A stretch of 64,000 nt of DNA from Mycobacterium saskatchewanense. GTDB taxonomy: Bacteria > Actinomycetota > Actinomycetes > Mycobacteriales > Mycobacteriaceae. The notes under the pieces are model-generated. The model made no database searches and was not told the origin of the DNA. It was given only the letters and a program-made list of their open reading frames with translations. The first letter of the stretch is position 1. Each line of letters begins with the position of its first letter. The stretch spans positions 4,092,001 to 4,156,000 of the forward strand of contig NZ_AP022573.1 in assembly GCF_010729105.1 (NCBI RefSeq), given 5' to 3'. This document shows positions 54,701-61,535 of this stretch, one piece after another. Position numbers and translations under genes: made by a program.

Positions 54701-55071
54701 GACCGCTCGTCAAGCGCGCACCGGACGGTCGACCGTACACAGTGCCGAGCACACCCCGCTACCCGGCGGCGCGGATGAGCCCGCAACCCGCCGAGGACAC
54801 GGAGAGCGGGCCGGAACCCACACCGCCGAGGCCGCAGGAGGGCCACGGACTCGGCATGGCCAAGCTCACCGACGACGACGTGCGGGCGATCCGGGCCGAG
54901 TATGCGACCGGCAAGTGGGACCGCGCCGACCTCGCCTACATCTACAGCGTCGGCGTCGGCGCAATAGGGGCCGTGCTCAGCGGTCGCAGCTATACCCACG
55001 TCACGCGGGGGCGCACCTGGAAGCACGCCGCCGACGACACCAAACCCACCCCAACCGAACAGGACTCATGA
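54697..55071 (+). CDS. Small HTH protein, candidate excisionase
   Basis: This 124-residue protein has a Pro-rich N-terminal half and a C-terminal helix-turn-helix-like region (LTDDDVRAIRAEYATGKWDRADLAYIYSVGVGAIGAVLSGRSYTHV, about 56-102). Similar short HTH segments occur in phage and island proteins. Its ATG overlaps the recombinase stop, and its stop is 1 base from the integrase start, so it may be a recombination directionality factor. That role is inferred from position and size. Confidence 0.6.
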   Translation: MRPLVKRAPDGRPYTVPSTPRYPAARMSPQPAEDTESGPEPTPPRPQEGHGLGMAKLTDDDVRAIRAEYATGKWDRADLAYIYSVGVGAIGAVLSGRSYTHVTRGRTWKHAADDTKPTPTEQDS

Positions 55072-55072
55072 G

Positions 55073-56461
55073 ATGGCACGGACACAGAAGCGTATAACCA
55101 CCAGCGGCACAACAAGATACGTGGCGAAGTGGCGCGACCCAGACGGCACCGACCACAGCAAGGGCGGTTTCACGAACAAGAAGGCTGCAGCCGACTATGC
55201 GCGCAACGCCGAGAGCGCGGCAGCGCAGGGGATCGTGTTCGACCCGGCCAAGGGCAAGATGCTGTTCCGGGACGCGGCGGCGATCTGGTTGGAGTCCCGC
55301 AAGGCCGACACCCGCAACAACGCCGAGAATCACCGCTACGCCCTCGCCCCGGCCGCAACCCGACGCGGTGACGGTAAGACGCTCGGCATTGACGCGGTGT
55401 TCGGCGGCTACCCGCTCAACAAGATCACCCGCGAGTACATCCAGGCGTGGGTCAACCGGCTCACCGAGGCGGGCAAGAAACCGTCGACCGTGCGGCACGC
55501 GTTCTGGACCGTCCGCATGGTCATGGAGCAGGCCGTGGTGGATGGCCGGCTGGCGAAGAACCCCGCCGAACACGTAAAGCTCCCCAAAGAGCGCGGGGCG
55601 AAGGGTGCGAAGGTCGGGGTGGTTGACCGGGCGCAGTTCCTCACCGCCGCACAGGTTTCTGCGCTTGTGGAGGCCACACCGTGGCCGTACAACGTCCTGG
55701 TGAACCTGGCGGCGTGGTCGGGGTTGCGTGCAGCGGAACTCGGCGGGCCACAAATCCAAGACATCGAGGTCGCGCCGAACGGGAGCATGAAGGTGCACGT
55801 TGAGCGGACCGCTGCCGCCCACGGGCTCACCAAGACCGACGGCTCTATGCGAGTCGTTCCGGTACCGGGACCGACCGCAAGTCTGGTCCGCGACTATCTC
55901 ACCGAGCACACGCGTCGGCACGAGCCGGGGGCGCCCCTATTCCCCGGTATGCGCCTGACGACGCCCCGGCCTACCGGAGTGCGGTCGGACGCCGCCGCAC
56001 CAGGAGCGGCGACGACGGCTGTGAAAGACGCAGCACCGAACGCGACCGCGAAGGACCGCGCGCGACGGCAGGTCGACGCCCTCGCCGAACTCACTGTGCA
56101 GGACGCGGAGAAGCGGTTGGTGCTCGACTGGACGACGCCACTCCGCCACCCGAACTTCTACAAGGCCGTGTTCCGGCCCGCTGTGCTCCGGGCCAACCGA
56201 GCGGCGGGCAACGTGGCCCTCCCGGCGGGCTTACGGTTCCACTCGCTCCGACACACCTACGCGAGCCTGTGCGCGGCGGTCCCCAGCATCTCGGTGCGGC
56301 AGGTGGCCGAGTGGATGGGGCACGCGAACCCGACGACGACCGAACTCGTCTACACGCACCTCTACGCCAAGGCCGACCACGACGACGAGATGGCAGCGCT
56401 GGGGGCGTTGGCCGCTACGCCGACGAACCACGGGGACAACGTGATACCGCTACACGGTTAA
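55073..56461 (+). CDS. int: Tyrosine integrase
   Basis: This 462-residue phage-type integrase has an N-terminal arm-binding region (RYVAKWRDPDGTDHSKGGF), a core-binding domain (about 65-170) and a C-terminal catalytic domain with Arg219 (GLRAAEL), His390-x-x-Arg393 (HSLRHTYAS), His417 (MGHAN) and Tyr427 or Tyr431 (VYTHLY). An Ala/Arg-rich insert (about 300-345) interrupts the catalytic domain. It looks intact and should recombine the 46-bp tRNA repeat. Its TAA overlaps the TAA of the convergent TIR gene. Confidence 0.93.
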   Translation: MARTQKRITTSGTTRYVAKWRDPDGTDHSKGGFTNKKAAADYARNAESAAAQGIVFDPAKGKMLFRDAAAIWLESRKADTRNNAENHRYALAPAATRRGDGKTLGIDAVFGGYPLNKITREYIQAWVNRLTEAGKKPSTVRHAFWTVRMVMEQAVVDGRLAKNPAEHVKLPKERGAKGAKVGVVDRAQFLTAAQVSALVEATPWPYNVLVNLAAWSGLRAAELGGPQIQDIEVAPNGSMKVHVERTAAAHGLTKTDGSMRVVPVPGPTASLVRDYLTEHTRRHEPGAPLFPGMRLTTPRPTGVRSDAAAPGAATTAVKDAAPNATAKDRARRQVDALAELTVQDAEKRLVLDWTTPLRHPNFYKAVFRPAVLRANRAAGNVALPAGLRFHSLRHTYASLCAAVPSISVRQVAEWMGHANPTTTELVYTHLYAKADHDDEMAALGALAATPTNHGDNVIPLHG

Positions 56462-57612
56462 AGCAGTTTCTCGCGTTCGAGGACAGCGCGCACCTCATGG
56501 AACTTCGCCGAAATATTGCCCTTCGGGTACCGCATCTGAGTCAGGCCGTGGATGTTTGAGAAGTCCTCACAGCCCTCCTCGACCATCACAATTGCCTTAT
56601 CGAATCCGAGCCGTCCTTGAAAGAGCCCTACTTCATGGACGACATTCTGGCGGGCGCGGAAGCCGCCTTCGGGCGTCTCATCTTCGGCCGTCATCACAAG
56701 AAATGCCATAGCTGCGCTGTCGAGCATCTCTCCGAGTCGGGCGATAGTTGCGTAACCGGCTGTCGGCACTCGGTTGAATTCGTCAACCGGCACACCGAGT
56801 TGGTCTTGAACGTAGTCCTTCAGCTCACGCCACTGATGGGAACCTCCATGACCAATGAACACGCGGCTGCCCAGCTGTGCAGTGGCAGCCATCGGTGGAC
56901 TAGCAGGCCTTCGACGCAAATGCTTCGCTGCGTTTTCGGCATGATCGGCTAGCGATCGCAGACATAGGTATGGGGCTTCTATCGCTTGCCGGTCACCATA
57001 GAGTTGGTGGTGCGGAGACACTTTTAAACCCGCATTGATTGCGGTCGCGTCGCGGGACATAATCTGCCCGCTCGGCAGGAATTGGCGAGCGAACGCCACT
57101 GCTCCCGGTGCGCTGAGGTCGCTCACCTTCTCGTTGAGGCCTGAGAGGTATGCATCCGGTTGCGTCGATTGACAGTTCGTGAGAACCGACGACACGGTTT
57201 CCTTGCCGTCGAGAAGAAGTTGGCGAGCCTGGTCGGACTTCTCGCTCAGAGTCTTCAAGTCCGGCATACCAGCGCGGTCAAGGATGTAGTCCCTGACCTC
57301 GTCGTCGTCGTCATACACGACCCACCCCCGGCCTTGGCCGCCGGTCATCATGAGTCCCCACTCTTTGTCGAAGAGGTCAGTCGATGGCGGCGGGCGGTAT
57401 CCCGCGTAGTACGTGCGTGCGTGATAACCGAGGTTGGATCCTGACCACGACTTGTGGACGCTTTCGATTACGGCGTCGAGTGCTTCGATCGGTCCTCGGA
57501 CCTCAGCGGAGTCCCACTCCGCGACGACCTCGCGCAGCTTTCGAGCGGTGTCCTCCAATTCGGCTATGTACTTCTCGTTGTCCGCTGCTGCTCCATCGGT
57601 GACGGCGACCAT
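56458..57612 (-). CDS. TIR-like domain protein, predicted anti-phage effector
   Basis: This 384-residue protein has a helical N-terminal start (EKYIAELEDTARKLREVV), a conserved-looking module SWSGSNLGYHARTYYAGYRP...DKEWGL (about 55-86) and a C-terminal TIR-like domain (about 248-382): SRVFIGHGGSHQWRELKDY, ATIARLGEMLDSAAMAFLVMTAEDE, then RARQNVVHEVGLFQGRLGF with candidate catalytic Glu327. This matches the PF10137-type TIR found in Cap12 and related prokaryotic immune NADases. The gene is the main cargo of the tRNA island. ATG 57612 is used; TTG 57618 is possible. NADase activity and trigger are inference. Confidence 0.82.
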   Translation of the reverse strand: MVAVTDGAAADNEKYIAELEDTARKLREVVAEWDSAEVRGPIEALDAVIESVHKSWSGSNLGYHARTYYAGYRPPPSTDLFDKEWGLMMTGGQGRGWVVYDDDDEVRDYILDRAGMPDLKTLSEKSDQARQLLLDGKETVSSVLTNCQSTQPDAYLSGLNEKVSDLSAPGAVAFARQFLPSGQIMSRDATAINAGLKVSPHHQLYGDRQAIEAPYLCLRSLADHAENAAKHLRRRPASPPMAATAQLGSRVFIGHGGSHQWRELKDYVQDQLGVPVDEFNRVPTAGYATIARLGEMLDSAAMAFLVMTAEDETPEGGFRARQNVVHEVGLFQGRLGFDKAIVMVEEGCEDFSNIHGLTQMRYPKGNISAKFHEVRAVLEREKLL

Positions 57613-57654
57613 GCTCAAACTTTCCCACTACCGGGTGACAACCTTCGGTAGGTC

Positions 57655-57677
57655 GGGGTACGGGCGGGGTACCGGGT
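57655..57677 (+). repeat. GTACGGG/GTACCGG repeats, candidate integrase arm sites (right)
   Basis: gtacggg at 57658 and gtaccgg at 57669 are 11 bases apart, in the same orientation as the left-end copies. The 11-base string ggggtaccggg also occurs at the left end. They lie 45-65 bases from the right attachment core. Confidence 0.6.
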
Positions 57678-57720
57678 CGCCAGCCGAGGGCGAACCCGTG
57701 GCTGAATGCCCAGGTAGACG

Positions 57721-57766
57721 TGGAGCCGATGACGGGAATCGAACCCGCGTATTCAGCTTGGGAAGC
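57721..57766. repeat. Right attachment site (46-bp repeat within tRNA-Gly)
   Basis: It is identical to 52537-52582 and extends from the anticodon stem to the CCA end of the tRNA, a usual target for tyrosine integrases. Confidence 0.9.
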
Positions 57767-57794
57767 TGATGTTCTGCCATTGAACTACATCGGC
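57721..57794 (-). tRNA. tRNA-Gly (anticodon CCC)
   Basis: The minus strand folds as a 74-nt tRNA with encoded CCA: acceptor GCCGATG/CATCGGC, anticodon stem TCAGC/GCTGA with loop TTCCCAA (anticodon CCC), and T-arm GCGGGTTCGATTCCCGT. It reads GGG codons. The 3' half is the integration target and right attachment site of the element; the sequence is restored exactly. A TAGCCT hexamer (57816-57811) may be its -10. Confidence 0.95.
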
Positions 57795-58034
57795 GCTGTC
57801 GCCTGAGAAGGCTAGCATCCCCGGCCGCGCCGGCGGACAGGCTCGGCGGGTGTCGTTGGGTGATCGCTTTGCCGCTTCGGGTCATTCCAAACGGCCCCAT
57901 CCATGCCGTGGAAATCGACTCGGGTGGCTCCCGTTACCCGCCGGAGAAACGCATCACTGCAGCTAGACGGCCTAAAGAAAAATTGAGGGAACGCCTTAGA
58001 AAACATCCGTGTTTATTCTTTCGTTATTGTGTCG
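57795..58034. other. Intergenic region with A/T-rich segment
   Basis: No gene is seen between the tRNA and the exported M15-like gene. Bases about 57960-58035 are strikingly A/T-rich for this genome and probably contain upstream promoter or regulator sites for the downstream gene. Confidence 0.45.
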
Positions 58035-58040
58035 TAATCT
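58035..58040 (+). promoter_or_regulatory. -10 hexamer for the exported M15-like gene
   Basis: TAATCT lies 7 bases before GTG 58048 and decides that start over GTG 58009. Confidence 0.6.
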
Positions 58041-58047
58041 GCTCGGC

Positions 58048-58701
58048 GTGGGTCGGCATGAATTGCCCAGGCCACGACGACGGTGGCCGGGGCTCCTGGC
58101 AGGGGTCGCAATCCCGGCTGCCGTTTTGGTCGCGGCGGGCGGCGACGTGCACCCGGCGCCCGCCCGCGCGGAGGCCAAGCCGATCGTCGACGAGGGCGAG
58201 CCGTACGCCCCGGAGATCGTCGCCGCGCTGCCGATCACCAACGGGCCAGGTCACGCGCAGCTGATGGGCGCGGTCGAGAGCGACGCCACCCGGGCTTCGA
58301 GGCTGCGGGTGAGCAGCAGGTTCCTGCCCGCCGGGGTGGCGAACGAGCAGGGGCTTCAGGTCCGGACGGTCCTGGCGGCCCGCGCCATCAGCGCCGCCTT
58401 CCCCCAGATCCATGAGATCGGCGGCGTCCGGCCCGACCCGCTGCCGTGGCATCCCCGCGGCCTGGCGATCGACGTCATGATCCCCAACCCCGGCAGTGCC
58501 GACGGCATCGAGCTGGGCGATGAGATCGTCGCGTTCGTGCGGCAGAACGCCAAACGATTCGGGATGCAGGACGCGATCTGGCGCGGCGTCTACTACACGC
58601 CCGAAGGTGCGCAGGCCTCCCGGCTCGGGCACTACGACCACGTCCACGTGACCACCACCGGCGGCGGATACCCGACCGGCCAGGAAACCTACCTCCGTTA
58701 G
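58048..58701 (+). CDS. Exported M15-like protein, Rv0320-like
   Basis: This 217-residue protein starts MGRHELPRPRRRWPG, a common actinobacterial start, followed by a hydrophobic segment (about 16-35) that is a signal or anchor. The C-terminal domain has WHPRGLAIDVMIPN and HYDHVHV, a HxxGxAxD...HxH pattern of zinc peptidase M15-like folds. It matches Rv0320 by position next to tRNA-Gly and dcd. Probably a cell-wall hydrolase or binding protein; activity is inferred. Confidence 0.82.
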   Translation: MGRHELPRPRRRWPGLLAGVAIPAAVLVAAGGDVHPAPARAEAKPIVDEGEPYAPEIVAALPITNGPGHAQLMGAVESDATRASRLRVSSRFLPAGVANEQGLQVRTVLAARAISAAFPQIHEIGGVRPDPLPWHPRGLAIDVMIPNPGSADGIELGDEIVAFVRQNAKRFGMQDAIWRGVYYTPEGAQASRLGHYDHVHVTTTGGGYPTGQETYLR

Positions 58702-58725
58702 GCCGGCATCCCGCCCCGTGGCGGA

Positions 58726-58731
58726 TAGGCT
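58726..58731 (+). promoter_or_regulatory. -10 hexamer for leaderless dcd mRNA
   Basis: TAGGCT lies 6 bases before GTG 58738. Confidence 0.55.
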
Positions 58732-58737
58732 CGTCGC

Positions 58738-59310
58738 GTGCTGCTCTCCGATCGTGACCTCAGGGCCGAAATCAACAGCGGCCGAGTCGGCATCGACCCG
58801 TTCGACGACACCCTGGTGCAGCCGTCCAGCATCGACGTCCGCCTCGACTGCCTGTTCCGGGTCTTCAACAACACCCGCTACACCCACATCGACCCCGCCC
58901 AGCAGCAGGACGAGCTGACCAGCCTGGTGGAGCCCGCCGAGGGGGAGCCGTTCGTGCTGCATCCCGGGGAATTCGTGCTGGGCTCGACCCTCGAGCTGTT
59001 CAGCCTGCCCCACGACCTCGCCGGCCGCCTGGAAGGCAAGTCGTCACTCGGTCGACTGGGCCTGCTGACCCATTCCACCGCCGGTTTCATCGATCCCGGC
59101 TTCAGCGGCCACATCACGCTCGAGCTGTCCAACGTCGCCAACCTGCCGATCACCCTGTGGCCGGGCATGAAGATCGGCCAGCTGTGCATCTTGCGGTTGA
59201 CCAGCCCGGCCGAACACCCCTACGGCAGTTCGCGCGTCGGATCGAAGTACCAGGGCCAGCGGGGTCCGACGCCGTCGCGGTCCTATCAGAACTTCATAAG
59301 ATCTACCTAG
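58738..59310 (+). CDS. dcd: dCTP deaminase (probably bifunctional dCTP deaminase/dUTPase)
   Basis: This 190-residue trimeric enzyme matches Rv0321. The active-site segment [33 protein letters not shown] spans about 100-132, and the C-terminal lid is [17 protein letters not shown]. The M. tuberculosis enzyme converts dCTP to dUMP in two steps, supplying thymidylate synthesis and limiting dUTP; the sequence here retains the same segments. The GTG start is leaderless. Confidence 0.95.
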   Translation: MLLSDRDLRAEINSGRVGIDPFDDTLVQPSSIDVRLDCLFRVFNNTRYTHIDPAQQQDELTSLVEPAEGEPFVLHPGEFVLGSTLELFSLPHDLAGRLEGKSSLGRLGLLTHSTAGFIDPGFSGHITLELSNVANLPITLWPGMKIGQLCILRLTSPAEHPYGSSRVGSKYQGQRGPTPSRSYQNFIRST

Positions 59311-59416
59311 GTTCGCAGAGCCCCCCGCGCCTTCCTTTTGGGGGATTATTGAGTGGTCCGTGGTTCCTCCTCCGCCCGACCATGGCTTCGCTCGCAACAC
59401 CTTTGGAGGGGTTGAT

Positions 59417-61336
59417 TTGGATATCGTGCTCGGGGTTTCGATGGCACCGGCGTCGATTCAGATGGTGGTGCTGGAAGGCGAGAACGCCGACGGCGCCACG
59501 GTTGAAGAAGACGAATTCGACGTCGCCGCCGCCGACGACACGGCGACCGCGACCGCGCCCGACCAGGTGCTCGCGGCCATCCTCGGCACCCGGGAGGGCG
59601 CCGCCGAGGCGGGCCTGGAGTTGTCGTCCATCGGCGTGACGTGGACCGACCAGCTCGATGCCGCCGCGTTGCGCGACGCGCTGGCCACCCACAAGATCGA
59701 GAACGTCATGCTGGTGTCGGCGTTTCTCGCGGCCACCGCGCTGGCCCAAAACGTCGGTGGCGCAGTCGGTTACGAGCGCACCGCGGTGCTGTTCGTGGAG
59801 CCGGACACCGCGACGCTTGCGGTCGTCGAGACATCCGACGGCTCCATCACCGACGTGTACCAGCGACCAATCCAAGCCGAGTCGTACGACGAGGCCACCG
59901 AGCAGCTCACCGACCTACTCACCCGGCTCAACGAATTACCGACGGCGCCGGGCGGCTTGTTCCTAGTCGGTTCGGGCGTCGACATCGCCCCCATCAAGCC
60001 GGCGCTGGAGTCCGCGACCCCGTTCGAGGTGAGCGCCCCGGAGGAACCGGAGACGGCGCTGGCCCGTGGGGCCGCACTGGCGGCCGCGAACGCGCCGTTG
60101 TTCGCGTCGTCGACGGCGGCGCTGGCCTACGCGCTGGACCCGGGCACCGGCGCTCTCGACGGTTACGTGCTGCCTGAGTACCTCAGCTTCGACGCCCCCG
60201 GCGGCGACGAGTTGGCCTACAGCGCCGTCCCGGACGAAGACGCCAACGCCCAGACTGTCGTCATCGAGCGGTTGTTCGCCCCCGAACCGAGCGAACCGCG
60301 CCGCAGGCCCGCCCTGCTACTCGGTAGTGGGTTGGCGGTCGTCGGCATCAGCGCGGTGCTGGCCCTGGAGATCGCGCTGGCGATCGGGATCCGCACGACC
60401 GGGACGGTCGCACTGCGACCCACGCCCGCCCAGAACCTCATCGTGCCCACTCAGCAGGCCCCCGCGCCCGTCGAAGCGTCGGCGCCGGCGCAGCGGATCA
60501 ACGTGCCGGAGCCGGTCGCGGCGCCCAAGCCGATGGCCGCGCCCATCCCGGCGGCCCCGGTCCCCGCGGCGCCCCCGCCGCTCCCGGCCGCGCCACCGAT
60601 CCCGGCTCCGGCCCCGGCGGCCCCGGTGGTGCCCGTCCCGGTTCTGATCCCGCCGCTGGCGCCCGTCATCGCGCCGCCTCCTATTCGCTTGCCCGTGCCC
60701 AATCCGGTGCTGACGCCGCCGGTCATTCAGGCGCCACCGCACATATCGGTCCCACAACCCGTGGTGCCGCAGGCGCCGGTGCACGTCCCGCAGCCGGTGA
60801 CGCCGCCCCACGTCGGTGGCCAGGTTCCGGATTCGCCGCCCAAGCCCAGCGGGCCGGGTACCGGGGGCGGACATCTGCCGTTCCCGGGAACCGGCCCCGG
60901 CGATGAGGGTGGCGGCGGACCGATCCACATTCCCGGCGCGGGTCCGGGTGGCCCGGGCGGCCCGGGCGCGGGCGGAGGTCCGATCCATTTGCCGGGCGGT
61001 GGCGGCCCGCCCGGTGGTGGCCCGATCGGTGGGGGCCCGATTGGTGGCGGTGGTCCGTTCGGGGGTGGCGGTCCGTTGGGTGGCGGCCACGGCGGCGGTC
61101 CGATCGGCGGCGGTCCGTTCGGCGGTGGTGGCCCGTTCGGCGGTGGTGGCCCGATCGGTGGCGGCGGCCCCTTCGGGGGCGGCGGCCACGGCGGCGGTCC
61201 GATCGGCGGCGGGGGTCCCTTCGGTGGCGGCGGCTTCGGTGGCGGCGGCCACGGCGGCTTCGGCGGTGGCGGCGGCTTCGGCGGCGGCGGTGGCTTCGGT
61301 GGCGGCCACGGCGGGGGCGGCGGCGGGCACCACTAG
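59417..61336 (+). CDS. Membrane-anchored ASKHA-like protein with Gly-rich tail (paralogue 2)
   Basis: This 639-residue protein starts MDIVLGVSMAPASIQMVVLEGENADG and has VTWTDQ and APEEPETALARGAALAAANAP as in the copy at 33800. A membrane helix (about 303-328) is followed by a Pro/Ala-rich stretch and then about 180 residues dominated by Gly (GGGPIGGGPFGGGG) ending in GGHH. TTG 59417 is chosen because GGAGGGG lies 6 bases upstream and because it aligns with the paralogue start. The tail should be extracytoplasmic. Function unknown. Confidence 0.82.
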   Translation: MDIVLGVSMAPASIQMVVLEGENADGATVEEDEFDVAAADDTATATAPDQVLAAILGTREGAAEAGLELSSIGVTWTDQLDAAALRDALATHKIENVMLVSAFLAATALAQNVGGAVGYERTAVLFVEPDTATLAVVETSDGSITDVYQRPIQAESYDEATEQLTDLLTRLNELPTAPGGLFLVGSGVDIAPIKPALESATPFEVSAPEEPETALARGAALAAANAPLFASSTAALAYALDPGTGALDGYVLPEYLSFDAPGGDELAYSAVPDEDANAQTVVIERLFAPEPSEPRRRPALLLGSGLAVVGISAVLALEIALAIGIRTTGTVALRPTPAQNLIVPTQQAPAPVEASAPAQRINVPEPVAAPKPMAAPIPAAPVPAAPPPLPAAPPIPAPAPAAPVVPVPVLIPPLAPVIAPPPIRLPVPNPVLTPPVIQAPPHISVPQPVVPQAPVHVPQPVTPPHVGGQVPDSPPKPSGPGTGGGHLPFPGTGPGDEGGGGPIHIPGAGPGGPGGPGAGGGPIHLPGGGGPPGGGPIGGGPIGGGGPFGGGGPLGGGHGGGPIGGGPFGGGGPFGGGGPIGGGGPFGGGGHGGGPIGGGGPFGGGGFGGGGHGGFGGGGGFGGGGGFGGGHGGGGGGHH

Positions 61337-61535
61337 CCCGCCAATTCAGCCAATGCACAGGGTTTCGCGCCCCCAACGCGCGGCGCCGCGCGGGTAGGGT
61401 CGGGGACATCGGGGCCGGCCGAAAAACCGTGCCGCCCGAGTGGCAGGACTGCTTAGTGCCCAGCCGATCCCGGGTTTTACGCCCTTCCGGTGCGGGGGCA
61501 CCTGCAGCAGCTATCCAGGGGGAATTGCAGCAGTG

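Larger units (their letters stand above)
52537..57766. mobile_element. 5.18-kb integrated element in tRNA-Gly
   Basis: Identical 46-base direct repeats at 52537-52582 and 57721-57766 bound the element; the right copy is the 3' half of an intact tRNA-Gly including CCA. One unit is 5184 bases. Inside are a tyrosine integrase, a small HTH protein, a frameshifted serine recombinase, two small orphan genes and a TIR-domain gene. Coding DNA at both ends is visibly richer in A/T than the flanks. No relaxase, replication protein or phage structural gene is present, so it is a minimal or satellite-like island. Confidence 0.9.

Noticed and set aside
54019..55071. One 350-residue recombinase reading into the next gene
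   Set aside because: After about residue 92 this frame loses recombinase similarity; the true C-terminus is in another frame and the last 124 codons are a separate gene with its own ATG.
58009..58047. Longer N-terminus for the exported M15-like gene from GTG 58009
   Set aside because: It contains the TAATCT -10 and lacks a ribosome site; GTG 58048 gives the common MGRHELP start.
61000..61335. Possible CRISPR or intergenic repeat array
   Set aside because: The repeats are in frame Gly codons of paralogue 2 with no spacer structure.
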